From NCBI RefSeq assembly GCF_001423405.1, contig NZ_LMNS01000040.1, forward strand, positions 637-64,636: a stretch of 64,000 nt of DNA. Reading direction: 5' to 3'. The stretch is from Methylobacterium sp. Leaf123 (lineage in GTDB: Bacteria > Pseudomonadota > Alphaproteobacteria > Rhizobiales > Beijerinckiaceae). The notes beneath the pieces are model-generated. The model was given only the letters and a program-made list of their open reading frames with translations. It did not search any database and had not been told where the DNA came from. The translations under genes and the position numbers were made by a program. This document shows, piece after piece, positions 17,588-26,217 of the stretch. The first letter of the stretch is position 1. Each line of letters begins with the position of its first letter.

Positions 17588-18388
17588 ATGACCGTCCATT
17601 TTATCGGCGCCGGGCCGGGCGCCGCCGACCTCATCACCGTGCGCGGCCGCGACCGGATCGCGGCCTGCCCCGTCTGCCTCTATGCGGGCTCGCTGGTGGC
17701 ACCCGAGATCCTGTCATGGTGCCCGGACGGGGCGCGCATCGTCGACACCGCGCCCCTCGACCTCGATGCGATCATGGACGAGATCGGGCGCGCGCATGCC
17801 GCCGGCCAGGACGTGGCGCGGCTGCATTCCGGCGACCTGTCGGTCTGGAGCGCGCTGGCCGAGCAGACCCGCCGGCTCGACGCGCTGGGCATCCCCTATA
17901 CCGTGACGCCCGGCGTCCCCTCCTTCGCCGCCGCCGCCGCCCTGTTGCGGCGCGAGTTGACGGTGCCGGGGCTCACCCAATCGGTGGTGCTCACCCGCAC
18001 CTCGGGCCGGGCGAGCCCGATGCCGGAGCGCGAAAAACTCTCCGCTTTTGCGGCCACCGGGGCGACCTTGGCGCTGCATCTCTCGATCCACGTCGTCGAG
18101 CAGGCGTGCACTGATCTCGTCCCGTTCTACGGGCCGGACTGCCCCGCCGCGGTGGTGTTTCGCGCGACATGGCCCGACGAGCGGGTGCTAACGGGCACGC
18201 TCGCCACGCTCCCTGAGCGGGTCCGGGCGGAAAACATCGAGCGCACCGCGCTGATCCTGGTCGGACCGGCGCTCGACCCGTCGGATTTCCGCGAGAGCGC
18301 GCTCTACGCCCCCGATTACGACCGCCGCTTCCGCCCCCGCGGCGCGGTCGGCGCGCCCGGCGCAGCATCGGACGAGGCCGCATCGTGA
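17588..18388 (+). CDS. cobM: Precorrin-4 C11-methyltransferase
   Basis: SAM-dependent tetrapyrrole methylase (266 residues) that methylates C11 of precorrin-4 in B12 synthesis. Diagnostic motifs are [18 protein letters not shown] at the N-terminus, the YAGSLV segment, [10 protein letters not shown] and [12 protein letters not shown]. The stop overlaps the cobB GTG by four bases (GTGA), so the pair is translationally coupled. Separated from cobL-cobE by the cyclase, LysR and PACE genes, so B12 transcription here is split into at least two units. Confidence 0.96.
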   Translation: MTVHFIGAGPGAADLITVRGRDRIAACPVCLYAGSLVAPEILSWCPDGARIVDTAPLDLDAIMDEIGRAHAAGQDVARLHSGDLSVWSALAEQTRRLDALGIPYTVTPGVPSFAAAAALLRRELTVPGLTQSVVLTRTSGRASPMPEREKLSAFAATGATLALHLSIHVVEQACTDLVPFYGPDCPAAVVFRATWPDERVLTGTLATLPERVRAENIERTALILVGPALDPSDFRESALYAPDYDRRFRPRGAVGAPGAASDEAAS

Positions 18389-19710
18389 CCCCCGCCCCCG
18401 GCCTCCTCATCGCCGCACCCCGCTCCGGCTCCGGCAAGACCACGGTGACGCTCGCGCTGATGCGGGCCCTGCGCCGCCGGGGCGTGGCGATCCGCGGCGC
18501 GAAATGCGGGCCGGACTACATCGACCCCGCCTTCCACGAGGCGGCGACGGGCCTGCCCAGCCTCAACCTCGACAGCTTCGCCATGCCCGACGCGCTGCTC
18601 GATGCCTGCGCGGGCCTGAGCGCGCGCGCGGCCGATCTCGTCGTCGCCGAGGGCTCGATGGGGCTGCATGACGGCATCGTCGCGGGTGAGGGCCGCACGG
18701 GCGCCAACGCCGACATCGCCGCGCGCTACGGCTGGCCGGTGGTTCTGGTGCTCGACGTATCGGGCGCCGCGCAATCAGCGGCGGCCGTGGCGCTCGGCTG
18801 CGCGGCCTACGATTCGCGGATCCGGATCGCGGGCGTGATCCTCAACAAGGTCGCAAGCCCGCGCCATCGCCGCCTCGTCGAGGCGGGACTGTCGCGGGTG
18901 GGGCTGCCGGTGCTCGGCGCCTTCCCGCGCGAGGCGAGCCTCGTCCTGCCCGAGCGCCATCTCGGCCTCGTCCAGGCAGGCGAGACCGCCGACCTCCACG
19001 CCCGGCTCGACCGGCTCGCCGACCTCGCGGAAACCGCCCTCGACCTCGACGCGATTCTGGCCGTGGCCGGCGGGCATGCCCCTGCCGCCACCGACGGCCT
19101 GCCGAAGCCGCCGGCGCAGCGGATCGCGGTGGCGCGGGACGCCGCCTTCTCGTTCCTCTACCCGCATATGCTGGCGGGCTGGCGCGCGGCCGGTGCCGAG
19201 ATCGTGCCGTTCTCGCCCCTGGCCGACGAGGCGCCGGGGGCCGATTGCGAGGCCTGCTGGCTGCCCGGTGGCTACCCCGAACTGCATGCGGGGCAGCTCG
19301 CGGCGGCACAGGGCTTCCTCGGCGGCCTGCGGGATTTCGCGCAGACGCGGCCGGTCCATGGCGAGTGCGGCGGCTACATGGTTCTGGGCGAGAGCCTGGA
19401 GGATGCCGACGGGCTCACTCATCCGATGTGCGGCCTGCTGCCGGTTGCGACCTCGTATCGGCGGCGCAAGCTCCATCTCGGCTACCGCGTCGCGCATCTG
19501 CTCGACGACGGGCTGCTCGGCCCCGCCGGCACGCGCCTCGTCGGGCACGAATTCCACTATGCAAGCGAACTCACACCCACGCCGGGGGACGAAATCGCGC
19601 TGGCGCGGGTGACGGATGCGGAAGGGGTGCCGCTCGGCCTCGCCGGCCATCGCCGGGGCCGTGTCACGGGCAGCTTCTTCCACCTGATCGCCGGGACGGC
19701 GGAGGCGTGA
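18385..19710 (+). CDS. cobB: Cobyrinic/hydrogenobyrinic acid a,c-diamide synthase
   Basis: Glutamine- and ATP-dependent amidation of the a and c acetate groups of the corrin ring (CobB/CbiA, 441 residues). The N-terminal DTBS-like ATPase has P-loop [11 protein letters not shown] near residues 11-21; the C-terminal class I amidotransferase domain has the cysteine nucleophile Cys328 in HGECGGYM and a late catalytic His in GHEFHYAS. It begins with GTG overlapping the cobM stop. No other cob genes follow; cobG/H/I/J/K are outside this window or elsewhere. Confidence 0.96.
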   Translation: MTPAPGLLIAAPRSGSGKTTVTLALMRALRRRGVAIRGAKCGPDYIDPAFHEAATGLPSLNLDSFAMPDALLDACAGLSARAADLVVAEGSMGLHDGIVAGEGRTGANADIAARYGWPVVLVLDVSGAAQSAAAVALGCAAYDSRIRIAGVILNKVASPRHRRLVEAGLSRVGLPVLGAFPREASLVLPERHLGLVQAGETADLHARLDRLADLAETALDLDAILAVAGGHAPAATDGLPKPPAQRIAVARDAAFSFLYPHMLAGWRAAGAEIVPFSPLADEAPGADCEACWLPGGYPELHAGQLAAAQGFLGGLRDFAQTRPVHGECGGYMVLGESLEDADGLTHPMCGLLPVATSYRRRKLHLGYRVAHLLDDGLLGPAGTRLVGHEFHYASELTPTPGDEIALARVTDAEGVPLGLAGHRRGRVTGSFFHLIAGTAEA

Positions 19711-19880
19711 CGCGGGCCGGCATCGCCGCCCCGTCGAAGCATCGATCGAGCGGCACCTGTCTCAGCCCCTCGCACCATCGGCCGAGAGCGCGCGGGACGA
19801 TGCGCTCTTCGAAGTCGATGCCGGTTCGGCGAGGGAAGGCCCGCGGCCCGCGAGGGCCACGACAGGCCGACCCGATGCCT

Positions 19881-20306
19881 TCAGCTCGGGCGCACCTCGA
19901 CGGCCTCGACGACGTCCGGCTCTTTCTTGCGGCCGAGGCGGGCGGCGCTGCGCACGATCGCCAGAACCTCGCGGCGCATCTGATCGTCCTCGATCGTCGC
20001 GAAGGCGCGCAGCAGATCGACGGCCCCGTGCGCGCGCAGGAAGCCGAACACCTCCGTCTGCTCCTGGGCGGCGGCGCCGTCGCCTTCCTCGAAGAAGGCG
20101 GAGACGGGGACTTCGAGCAGACGGGCGATTTCGCGCAGGCGCCCGGCGCCAACGCGATTCTGGCCCTTCTCGTATTTCTGGACCTGCTGGAAGGTCACAC
20201 CCACCGCGGTCCCGAGCGCGGTCTGGCTCAATCCGCGTGCCTTGCGCAGCGCGGTGATCCGGAGCCCGACGAGGCGGTCGACATCGGTTGTCTGTTTCGG
20301 CATCAT
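19881..20306 (-). CDS. XRE-family helix-turn-helix regulator
   Basis: A 141-residue cytoplasmic regulator of a type common in Rhizobiales. The Cro/C1 helix-turn-helix lies at residues 12-68 (RITALRKARGLSQTALGTAVGVTFQQVQKYEKGQNRV). The C-terminal helix-rich part (EVFGFLRAHGAVDLLRAFATIED) resembles the SinR-like regulators of this order. Two adjacent ATG codons at 20306 and 20303. Target unknown; it faces a large intergenic region containing an 18-bp palindrome that is a candidate binding site. The 170 bp between cobB and this gene hold nothing I recognise. Confidence 0.88.
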   Translation of the reverse strand: MMPKQTTDVDRLVGLRITALRKARGLSQTALGTAVGVTFQQVQKYEKGQNRVGAGRLREIARLLEVPVSAFFEEGDGAAAQEQTEVFGFLRAHGAVDLLRAFATIEDDQMRREVLAIVRSAARLGRKKEPDVVEAVEVRPS

Positions 20307-20523
20307 CTTACGGCACGGTCCCTGTGCGATGTCGCGGACCGACCCAAGGACCTCAGGTCGGCAGCGCTTGAGCTTTTGCCAGCGTCTTCGGGCATCTCGA
20401 AACGCTTCTACTACCGGAGCAGGTCGGGCAGATGCGTTTTAGAGGCAACCGTATCGCAGTGGTTTAGCCTAGCCGCAGCATCACCATGAAGTGCATACGC
20501 AATGCAAGAGCCTACCTGTAGCC

Positions 20524-20541
20524 AACTGAAAGTTTTCAGTT
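20524..20541. promoter_or_regulatory. 18-bp perfect palindrome, candidate operator
   Basis: AACTGAAAGTTTTCAGTT is an 8-2-8 inverted repeat in the A+T-rich intergenic region upstream of both divergent genes. Size and symmetry suit a dimeric regulator such as the adjacent XRE protein; this link is inference. Confidence 0.45.
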
Positions 20542-20626
20542 TTCCAGCAAGTTTCTGTTCACCGAACGTTCCTGCAGCGAAAACGTCAACGCCGTCCGGA
20601 GTTTGGTGGGATTTCTCACGAATTCG

Positions 20627-20678
20627 CTGAGGCAGAGCCATCCGCACCACAGGCGGTGCTGATGGCTCTGCCTCAGCC
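20627..20678. repeat. Long inverted repeat (16-bp perfect stem)
   Basis: GCTGAGGCAGAGCCAT at 20627-20642 is repeated exactly in inverted orientation at 20663-20678. The 20-base loop itself contains a smaller CCGC/GCGG stem. It lies about 80 bp before the monooxygenase start. No T tract follows, so it is not a standard terminator; it may be a leader structure or a dispersed palindrome. Confidence 0.75.
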
Positions 20679-20757
20679 TACGAGCGAAACTACGTAGAGT
20701 CATCATGTTCGAGCGGTCGCGTTGGGGCCGGCTCGCTCAGATCGGGAGCGTCACGGC

Positions 20758-21093
20758 ATGTTCATCGCAATGAACCGGTTCAAGGTCATCAAGGAATCGG
20801 CGGAAGATTTCGAGCAGGTCTGGCTCGGACGCGACAGTCACCTCGGCGAGATGGAGGGCTTCGTGGAGTTTCATATGCTCAGGGGGCCGGAGGCCGAGGA
20901 CCACATCCTCTACGCCTCGCACACCGTCTGGCGCTCGCGCGACGATTTCGAGGCGTGGACCCGCTCGGAACAGTTCCGCAAGGCGCATGGCCGGGTGCCC
21001 GGCACCAAGCCGCTCTATCTCGGCCACCCGCAATTCGAGGGCTTCGAGTCGATCCAGACCCTCGCCCGGCCGCAGAGCGAGCAGGCCGCCTGA
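20758..21093 (+). CDS. Heme-degrading/antibiotic-biosynthesis-type monooxygenase (HmuQ-like)
   Basis: A 111-residue ABM-fold protein. The pattern MNRFKVIKESAEDFEQVW, GFVEFHMLRGPEAEDHILYASHTVWRSRDDFEAWT resembles the IsdG/HmuQ heme oxygenases of rhizobia, including an early Asn in the MNRF motif and several His residues available as heme ligands. If so, it opens heme to release iron in the cytoplasm. GGGAG lies about 9 nt upstream of the ATG; an internal ATG 12 bp downstream is possible. No heme-transport genes are adjacent, so physiological linkage is not shown. Confidence 0.75.
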   Translation: MFIAMNRFKVIKESAEDFEQVWLGRDSHLGEMEGFVEFHMLRGPEAEDHILYASHTVWRSRDDFEAWTRSEQFRKAHGRVPGTKPLYLGHPQFEGFESIQTLARPQSEQAA

Positions 21094-21098
21094 CCCAA

Positions 21099-21135
21099 GC
21101 GCCTCGCCCCGGACATCGGATCCGGGGCGAGGCGC
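21099..21135. terminator. Convergent-gene hairpin
   Basis: Perfect 15-bp stem GCGCCTCGCCCCGGA / TCCGGGGCGAGGCGC with a 7-base loop, six bases after the monooxygenase stop and before the convergent Fsr-like gene. No T tract; probably a transcription end or mRNA-stabilising structure. Confidence 0.6.
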
Positions 21136-21231
21136 CCGTTCGTTGCCCTCGTCCGGCGTTAGGAAAATCGACCGAGAGGTTACGCGGCTAAGCTCCAAAC
21201 GGATGCGCACTGACCCGGCTCGGCAAAGGCA

Positions 21232-22479
21232 TCACCGCAGCCGCGGCAGGAACACCGCCATTAGCCCGAGTGCGGGGAGGAAGGCGCAGAGATCGTAGAC
21301 GCGCTCGATGCCGACATGGTCGGCCATCTCCCCGAGCAGCGCGGCACCGAGGCCGCCCATACCGAAGGCGAAGCCGAAGAACAGGCCGCCGACGAGCCCG
21401 ATCCGGCCCGGTAATAATTCCTGTGCATAGACCAAGATCGCCGGCATGGCGGATGCCAGGATCAGTCCGATCGGCACCGACAGAATCACCGTCCAGAACA
21501 GATTCACGTGCGGCAAAGTCAGCGAGAACGGCAGCACGCCGAGAATCGAGATCCAGATCACGAACTTGCGCCCGAATCGGTCCCCGATCGGGCCGCCGAG
21601 AATCGTCCCCGCCGCCACCGCGCCGAGGAAGACGAACAGGTAGACCTGGGCGAGCGCCACCGGCACGTCGAAACGGTGGATCAAGTAGAACGTGTAGTAC
21701 GACGAAAAGCTCGCCATGTAGAAGTATTTGGAGAAGATCAGCCCCAGCAGGATCGCGATCGTCACCACGATCCGCACCCGGCTCAGGCTGCCGGAGGCGG
21801 CGCCCGTGCTCTTCCGGGCGGTTCTCGGCGTCGTGGCGAGCCGCTGCGCGTACCAGCGACCGACCGTGCCGAGCATGAGGATGCCGGCAAGCGCGGCGAG
21901 GCAGAACCACGCGACGCTGCCCTGGCCATGCGGCACCACGACGAAGGCGGCGAGCAACGGCCCGAGGGCCGTGCCGGCATTGCCGCCGACCTGGAACACC
22001 GACTGCGCCAGTCCGTAGCGGCCGCCGGATGCGAGCCGCGCCACCCGGCTCGCCTCGGGATGGAAGATGGCGGAGCCGAGCCCGATCAGCGCCGCGGCGG
22101 CGAGCAAGGCGCCGTAGGCCGACGCCACCGACAACAGGGCGAGCCCGGCCAGGGACAGCACCATGCCGATGGCGAGCGAATAGGGCAGCGGGCGCCGGTC
22201 GGTGTAGAGGCCGACGGCCGGCTGAAGCAGCGAGGCCGTCCCCTGGAACACGAAGGTGATGAGGCCGATCTGCCCGAAATCGAGGTGGAAGCCGGCCTTG
22301 AGCAGCGGATAGAGCGCCGGCAGAAGCGACTGCACGAGATCGTTGAGGAGGTGCGAGAGGCTGAGGCCGATCAGCACCGCCAGGGCCGGGGAGGCTTGTC
22401 CGCGCGCTTGGGCCGGCGCCGTCACGGCGACCTCGGGCGGGCCGGGCAATCCTGGATTCTCAACTGCTTCGGCTCGCAT
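21232..22479 (-). CDS. MFS exporter, fosmidomycin-resistance (Fsr) type
   Basis: A 415-residue, 12-helix major facilitator. N-terminal helix ALAVLIGLSLSHLLNDLVQSLLPALYPLLK and the segment GLITFVFQGTASLLQPAVGLYTDRRP, with GLGSAIFHPEASRVAR, are characteristic of the Fsr subgroup, which exports fosmidomycin and other toxic compounds. The second half has SKYFYMASFSSYYTFYLI and GGPIGDRFGRK. The N-terminal 30 residues are hydrophilic and Pro/Ala-rich. The physiological substrate is unknown. Convergent with the monooxygenase-like gene. Confidence 0.87.
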   Translation of the reverse strand: MRAEAVENPGLPGPPEVAVTAPAQARGQASPALAVLIGLSLSHLLNDLVQSLLPALYPLLKAGFHLDFGQIGLITFVFQGTASLLQPAVGLYTDRRPLPYSLAIGMVLSLAGLALLSVASAYGALLAAAALIGLGSAIFHPEASRVARLASGGRYGLAQSVFQVGGNAGTALGPLLAAFVVVPHGQGSVAWFCLAALAGILMLGTVGRWYAQRLATTPRTARKSTGAASGSLSRVRIVVTIAILLGLIFSKYFYMASFSSYYTFYLIHRFDVPVALAQVYLFVFLGAVAAGTILGGPIGDRFGRKFVIWISILGVLPFSLTLPHVNLFWTVILSVPIGLILASAMPAILVYAQELLPGRIGLVGGLFFGFAFGMGGLGAALLGEMADHVGIERVYDLCAFLPALGLMAVFLPRLR

Positions 22480-22885
22480 GCCGCACTCCGTCCGGACCGA
22501 CGACTGGACGGCCCTCCCGCATTGCTTTGTTCAAAAAATAAGTGCTGATCTTTCAAGCTCTCGCACCGCGAGACCAGTGATTCCCTCGTAGAAAACGCGT
22601 CTTTCGTTTCACATCGGCTGCTGATCGTGTCCGGGGGGATCGATCCGGGGCCGATCGGCGTTCGGGTCGCGCACCGCGACGGGTCAGGCCCTCCGGAGGA
22701 TCAATCCTTCGGGAAGCCGGGCTTTCGTCCGCGGGCTCGTATGTCAGTCCCGTTTCGCCCGAGCAACGGCACCGTCACGCATCCGGTGCGCAGCTTGCGC
22801 GGGACGCCGCAGAACCGGGCGCGGCGACCGAAAACGTCCCGCGTCGGGACACTTCACCGCCCCAGGGCAGCACAGCGCGGGACAC
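22480..22885. other. 406-bp intergenic region
   Basis: Divergent promoter region between the Fsr-like exporter and the glycosyltransferase. I see an A+T-rich patch near 22525-22560 that could contain promoters, but no gene, palindrome or repeat that stands out. Confidence 0.6.
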
Positions 22886-24391
22886 ATGTTTCACCAGCGC
22901 CCCCCTCAGCAGTACCAGCGGCTGCCCGATGACGGGGTGAGCCGCTCCGTCTGGGCTTCGCTTCTGCCGCGTCGGCGGCGCATGGCCCTGCGCGTGGGCA
23001 TCTCGGCCTCGCTGCTGGCGGCCGATCTCGTGGCGATCTTCGCGGTCGGCTTCGCGGTGGATGTCGCCTACCACGCCTATATCGGCGACGGGGAGCTGAT
23101 CCCGCTCACCAACAGCATGAACCTTCAGACGGCTGGCTTCCTGTCCGTGATCGTCGTGCTGACCAACCTCGCCCGCGGCGAGTACAGCATCGAGCGCTGC
23201 CTGTCGCAGACGCCGCATCTGCAGCGCCGGGCGACGCTCTGGCTCATGGCCTGGGCGGTCGCCCTGCTGGTCGGCTTCGCGACGAAGACGACTCAGGACT
23301 TCTCCCGCGTCGCCTCGGCCGCCTTCTTCCTCGCCGGCCTGCCCGTCACGATCCTCGTCCGCGCGGCGACGGTGGCGCTGGTGCGCCGCAGCAGCACCTC
23401 CGGCTCGCCCTCCGCCAGCCGCGTCCACCTCGTCGGCTACGAGGAGGACGTGACGAACTTCTACGCCAACAACGATGTCGAGGCGTTGGGATTGCGCATC
23501 GTCGGGACGAGCTACCTGCGCCGCCCCGAGCCGACATCCGGCCTGGGGAACGCGGAGTCCTTGCTCGCCGAGGATCTCGACCTCGCGGTCTCGGTGGTGC
23601 GTTTCCTGCGGCCCGACGACGTGTTCGTGCTGGTGCCGTGGTCGGAGCCCGCCGACATCGAGCGCTGCATCGATGCCTTCCTGCGGGTGCCGGCCGCCCT
23701 GCATCTGCGGCCCGGCACGATGATGGACCGCTTTCCCGACCTGCAAGTGGCTCGGGTCGGCCGGCTCTCGGGCATCAATATCGGTCGCCGTCCGCTCTCG
23801 GTGGGCGAGATCCTGCTCAAGCGCGCCTTCGACGTGACGCTGGCCGGGATCGGGCTCCTGATGCTCGCGCCGCTCTTCGTCGCGCTCGCCGTACTGATCA
23901 AGCTCGACAGCCCCGGCCCGGTCTTCTTCCGGCAGCGGCGCTACGGCTTCAACCAGGAGGCCTTCGGCGTCTTCAAGTTCCGCAGCATGAAGGCGGCTCC
24001 CGACGCCCCCTTCCGGCAGGCCTCGCGCAACGACGAGCGCATCACCCGCGTCGGCGCCCTGCTGCGCCGGACCAATCTCGACGAGCTGCCACAGCTCCTA
24101 AATGTGATCCGGGGCGACATGTCGCTCGTCGGCCCCCGCCCGCACGCGCTGGCGCATGACCGCAGCTTCGAGCGCCGCATCGCCCTCTATGCCCGCCGCC
24201 ACAACGTGAAGCCGGGCATCACCGGCTGGGCGCAGGTGAACGGCTTTCGCGGCGAGACCCTGACCGACGCGGCGATGGAGAGCCGCGTCCAGGCCGATCT
24301 GCACTACATCGACAACTGGTCGCTCTGGCTCGACATCACGATCCTGTTCCGGACGATCGCCTCGCCGCGCGCCTACCGCAACGCCTGCTGA
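22886..24391 (+). CDS. Polyprenyl-phosphate sugar phosphotransferase (exopolysaccharide initiation)
   Basis: A 501-residue polyisoprenyl-phosphate hexose-1-phosphate transferase (WbaP/ExoY/GumD family), which loads the first sugar-phosphate onto undecaprenyl phosphate at the inner membrane. Four N-terminal helices (residues about 35-155) precede a CoA-binding-like cytoplasmic domain. Then comes the catalytic C-terminal domain: KRAFDVTLAGIGLLMLAPLFVALAVLIKLDSPGPVFFRQRRYG, KFRSM, RTNLDELPQLLNV, SLVGPRPHA and KPGITGWAQVNGFRG. It stands alone without other glycosyltransferases, so it probably serves a polysaccharide encoded elsewhere. The sugar is not predictable. Confidence 0.93.
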   Translation: MFHQRPPQQYQRLPDDGVSRSVWASLLPRRRRMALRVGISASLLAADLVAIFAVGFAVDVAYHAYIGDGELIPLTNSMNLQTAGFLSVIVVLTNLARGEYSIERCLSQTPHLQRRATLWLMAWAVALLVGFATKTTQDFSRVASAAFFLAGLPVTILVRAATVALVRRSSTSGSPSASRVHLVGYEEDVTNFYANNDVEALGLRIVGTSYLRRPEPTSGLGNAESLLAEDLDLAVSVVRFLRPDDVFVLVPWSEPADIERCIDAFLRVPAALHLRPGTMMDRFPDLQVARVGRLSGINIGRRPLSVGEILLKRAFDVTLAGIGLLMLAPLFVALAVLIKLDSPGPVFFRQRRYGFNQEAFGVFKFRSMKAAPDAPFRQASRNDERITRVGALLRRTNLDELPQLLNVIRGDMSLVGPRPHALAHDRSFERRIALYARRHNVKPGITGWAQVNGFRGETLTDAAMESRVQADLHYIDNWSLWLDITILFRTIASPRAYRNAC

Positions 24392-24397
24392 CCACGA

Positions 24398-24967
24398 CTA
24401 TGACGCCTCGGGCGCGTCCCCGCGCCCGCGACAGGCGCCGCACTCCCCCTCGACCTCCAGAATCCGGCTCGTCGGGGTGAAACCGGCCCCGGCCAGCGTC
24501 TGGTCGAGGGCGCTCTCGACCGCCGGGGCGGTCATCTCGTCGATGCCGCCGCAGGTGCGGCAGATCAGGAAGACGAGGCCCGCCCCCGCGCCGTGCTCGT
24601 GCCCGCACGAGACGAAGGCGTTGCGGCTGGAGATGCGGTGGACGAAGCCCTGCTCGGTGAGGAAATCGAGCGCCCGGTAGACCGACACCGCCGCGACCCG
24701 GCGCCCGGGGGCGCTCATCCGCTCGGCGATGTCGTAGGCGCCGAGCGGCTTATGCTCCGCGGCCACCGCCGCGAGCACGTCCCGCCGCAGCCGCGTGAAT
24801 TGAAGGGCGCGCGCCTGGCAGAGCCGCTCCGCCCGCTCGATCATCGCCTCGACCGAGACGGCATGCCCGCCGCAGCCGGACGCGCCATGACCGTGATGGT
24901 CATGCGTGTGGCCGTCCCCGTGGGCGCCGTCGCCTTGGCCGTGCTCCTGCTGCGCGTGACCGCGCAT
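24398..24967 (-). CDS. zur: Fur-family zinc uptake regulator Zur, His-rich N-terminus
   Basis: A 189-residue Fur-family repressor divergent from the znu genes, which with its metal motifs indicates Zur. The winged helix spans roughly residues 50-110 (LTRLRRDVLAAV...AVSVYRALDFLTEQGFVHRI). Structural zinc cysteines are in CRTCGG and CGACRG, with CGHEH as a probable sensing site. The first 40 residues are an unusual His/Gly-rich tail with about nine histidines, rare in Fur proteins and possibly extra zinc binding. A candidate Zur operator lies at 25057-25071 in the divergent region. Convergent and nearly abutting with the upstream glycosyltransferase (6 bp). Confidence 0.9.
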   Translation of the reverse strand: MRGHAQQEHGQGDGAHGDGHTHDHHGHGASGCGGHAVSVEAMIERAERLCQARALQFTRLRRDVLAAVAAEHKPLGAYDIAERMSAPGRRVAAVSVYRALDFLTEQGFVHRISSRNAFVSCGHEHGAGAGLVFLICRTCGGIDEMTAPAVESALDQTLAGAGFTPTSRILEVEGECGACRGRGDAPEAS

Positions 24968-25056
24968 CCCGACCTCCCCGGTCCCGGCGCCCGGTGTCGC
25001 CGTTTATCGTTGCCGCTCGTATCGACACTCGGCACGGGCCGATTGAACTCGGCCCA

Positions 25057-25071
25057 TGTTACAGTGTATCA
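25057..25071. promoter_or_regulatory. Candidate Zur operator
   Basis: TGTTACAGTGTATCA is an inverted repeat of form TG-N-TACA-N-TGTA-N-CA (arms match at all defined positions), A+T-rich compared with its surroundings, in the zur/znu divergent region about 90 bp from the zur start and 130 bp from the first znu-operon start. Confidence 0.6.
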
Positions 25072-25198
25072 GCCCGACCAAGATAGGCGTCCGGCCGCAA
25101 TCGGGCAACGAGGCGGGCAACGGCGCGGGCCGCGATAGTCCCGGCCCCGCGCCCGGCCTCCGCGACACCGCCCGCGCCGGTCCATCCTCGGAGATCCC

Positions 25199-25330
25199 AT
25201 GACCCGTGCCGGCGGGACCGTCCGCCTCCCGCGCCGCTCGCTGTTCCGCAGCGGAGTCGGCCCGCGTCTCGTGGCCGCCCTCATCCTGTCGAGCCTGCTC
25301 TGGGCCGTGATCCTGTGGGCCAAATCATGA
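25199..25330 (+). CDS. Small (43-residue) membrane protein of the znu operon
   Basis: An open frame of 43 codons with a good ribosome site (GGAG about 8 nt before the ATG). The product has an Arg-rich, positively charged N-terminal half followed by one predicted helix (LVAALILSSLLWAVILWA). Its TGA overlaps the znuC ATG (ATGA), so it is almost certainly translated and coupled to znuC. No known family recognised. It could be a small accessory subunit or leader of the zinc transporter. Confidence 0.7.
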   Translation: MTRAGGTVRLPRRSLFRSGVGPRLVAALILSSLLWAVILWAKS

Positions 25331-26217
25331 GCGGCGAGGCCGCGCGCGCCGGCGCGATCCGATTTCAGGGCCTGACGCTCGGCTACGACCGGCATCCGGC
25401 GGTCCACCATCTCGACGGCACCATCGCGGCCGGCGACCTGCTCGCCGTGGTCGGGCCGAACGGCGCGGGCAAGTCGACGCTGCTGAAGGGCATCGTCGGC
25501 GAGATCCGCCCGCTCGATGGCAGCGTCGAGGCGGGGCCGCGCTCCGGCGCCATCGCCTACCTGCCGCAGGCCGCCGAGATCGACCGCAGCTTTCCCTTGA
25601 GCGTCCTCGACCTCGTGGCGATGGGGCTGTGGCGCCCGCTCGGCGCGTGGCGCAGCCTCACCCGCCAGCGCAGCCGCCTGATCGAGGCGCTCGCGGCGGT
25701 CGGGCTCAACGGCTTCGAGGACCGGCCGATCGGCACCCTCTCCGGCGGCCAGTTCCAGCGCGCCCTGTTCGCCCGGCTGATCCTGCAGGATGCGCGGATC
25801 ATCCTGCTCGACGAGCCCTTCACCGGCATCGACGAGCGCACCACCGCCGACTTGCTCACCCTGATCCGCGGCTGGCACCGCGAGGGCCGGACCGTGGTCG
25901 CGGCCCTGCACGACCTCGGTCAGGTGCGCGCGCATTTCGCCTCGACCCTCGTTCTCGCCCGCCGGCCCATCGCCTGGGGCCCGACGCGCGAGGTGCTGAC
26001 GCCGCCGGTGCTGGCCCGGGCGCTGCGCCTGTCGGAGGCCTGGGACGAGGCCGCCGCGATCTGCCGCCATGAGGCGCACGAGGCGCATCACGGCGGCTCC
26101 CCGGAGACCCCCGCGCCGGGGCACGGCCATGCCGGGCACGGTCACGGCCACGATCATCACGAGCACGGCCATCATGATCACGACCATGGCCGCGCGCATC
26201 ACGGGGCCGTCTCGTGA
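25327..26217 (+). CDS. znuC: Zinc ABC transporter ATP-binding protein
   Basis: A 296-residue ABC ATPase energising zinc import. Walker A GPNGAGKST, signature LSGGQFQ, Walker B IILLDEP and switch His (ALHDLGQV) are all present. The C-terminal 45 residues form a His-rich tail with about 18 histidines, a common add-on in zinc transport ATPases. The ATG at 25327 overlaps the upstream small gene; the stop overlaps the znuB GTG (GTGA). Expression is probably repressed by zinc-bound Zur. Confidence 0.95.
   Translation: MSGEAARAGAIRFQGLTLGYDRHPAVHHLDGTIAAGDLLAVVGPNGAGKSTLLKGIVGEIRPLDGSVEAGPRSGAIAYLPQAAEIDRSFPLSVLDLVAMGLWRPLGAWRSLTRQRSRLIEALAAVGLNGFEDRPIGTLSGGQFQRALFARLILQDARIILLDEPFTGIDERTTADLLTLIRGWHREGRTVVAALHDLGQVRAHFASTLVLARRPIAWGPTREVLTPPVLARALRLSEAWDEAAAICRHEAHEAHHGGSPETPAPGHGHAGHGHGHDHHEHGHHDHDHGRAHHGAVS

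Larger units (their letters stand above)
20307..20757. other. 451-bp intergenic region with palindrome and long hairpin
   Basis: Noticeably richer in A+T than its neighbours and without a convincing gene. It holds an 18-bp palindrome (20524-20541) and a 16-bp-stem inverted repeat (20627-20678), both listed separately. It must contain the promoters of the divergent XRE and heme monooxygenase-like genes. Confidence 0.7.

Noticed and set aside
20425-20450. TTTTAGA near the heme monooxygenase-like gene as an Irr/iron box
   Set aside because: Only one half-site is present; no inverted TTCTAAA partner at the expected distance.
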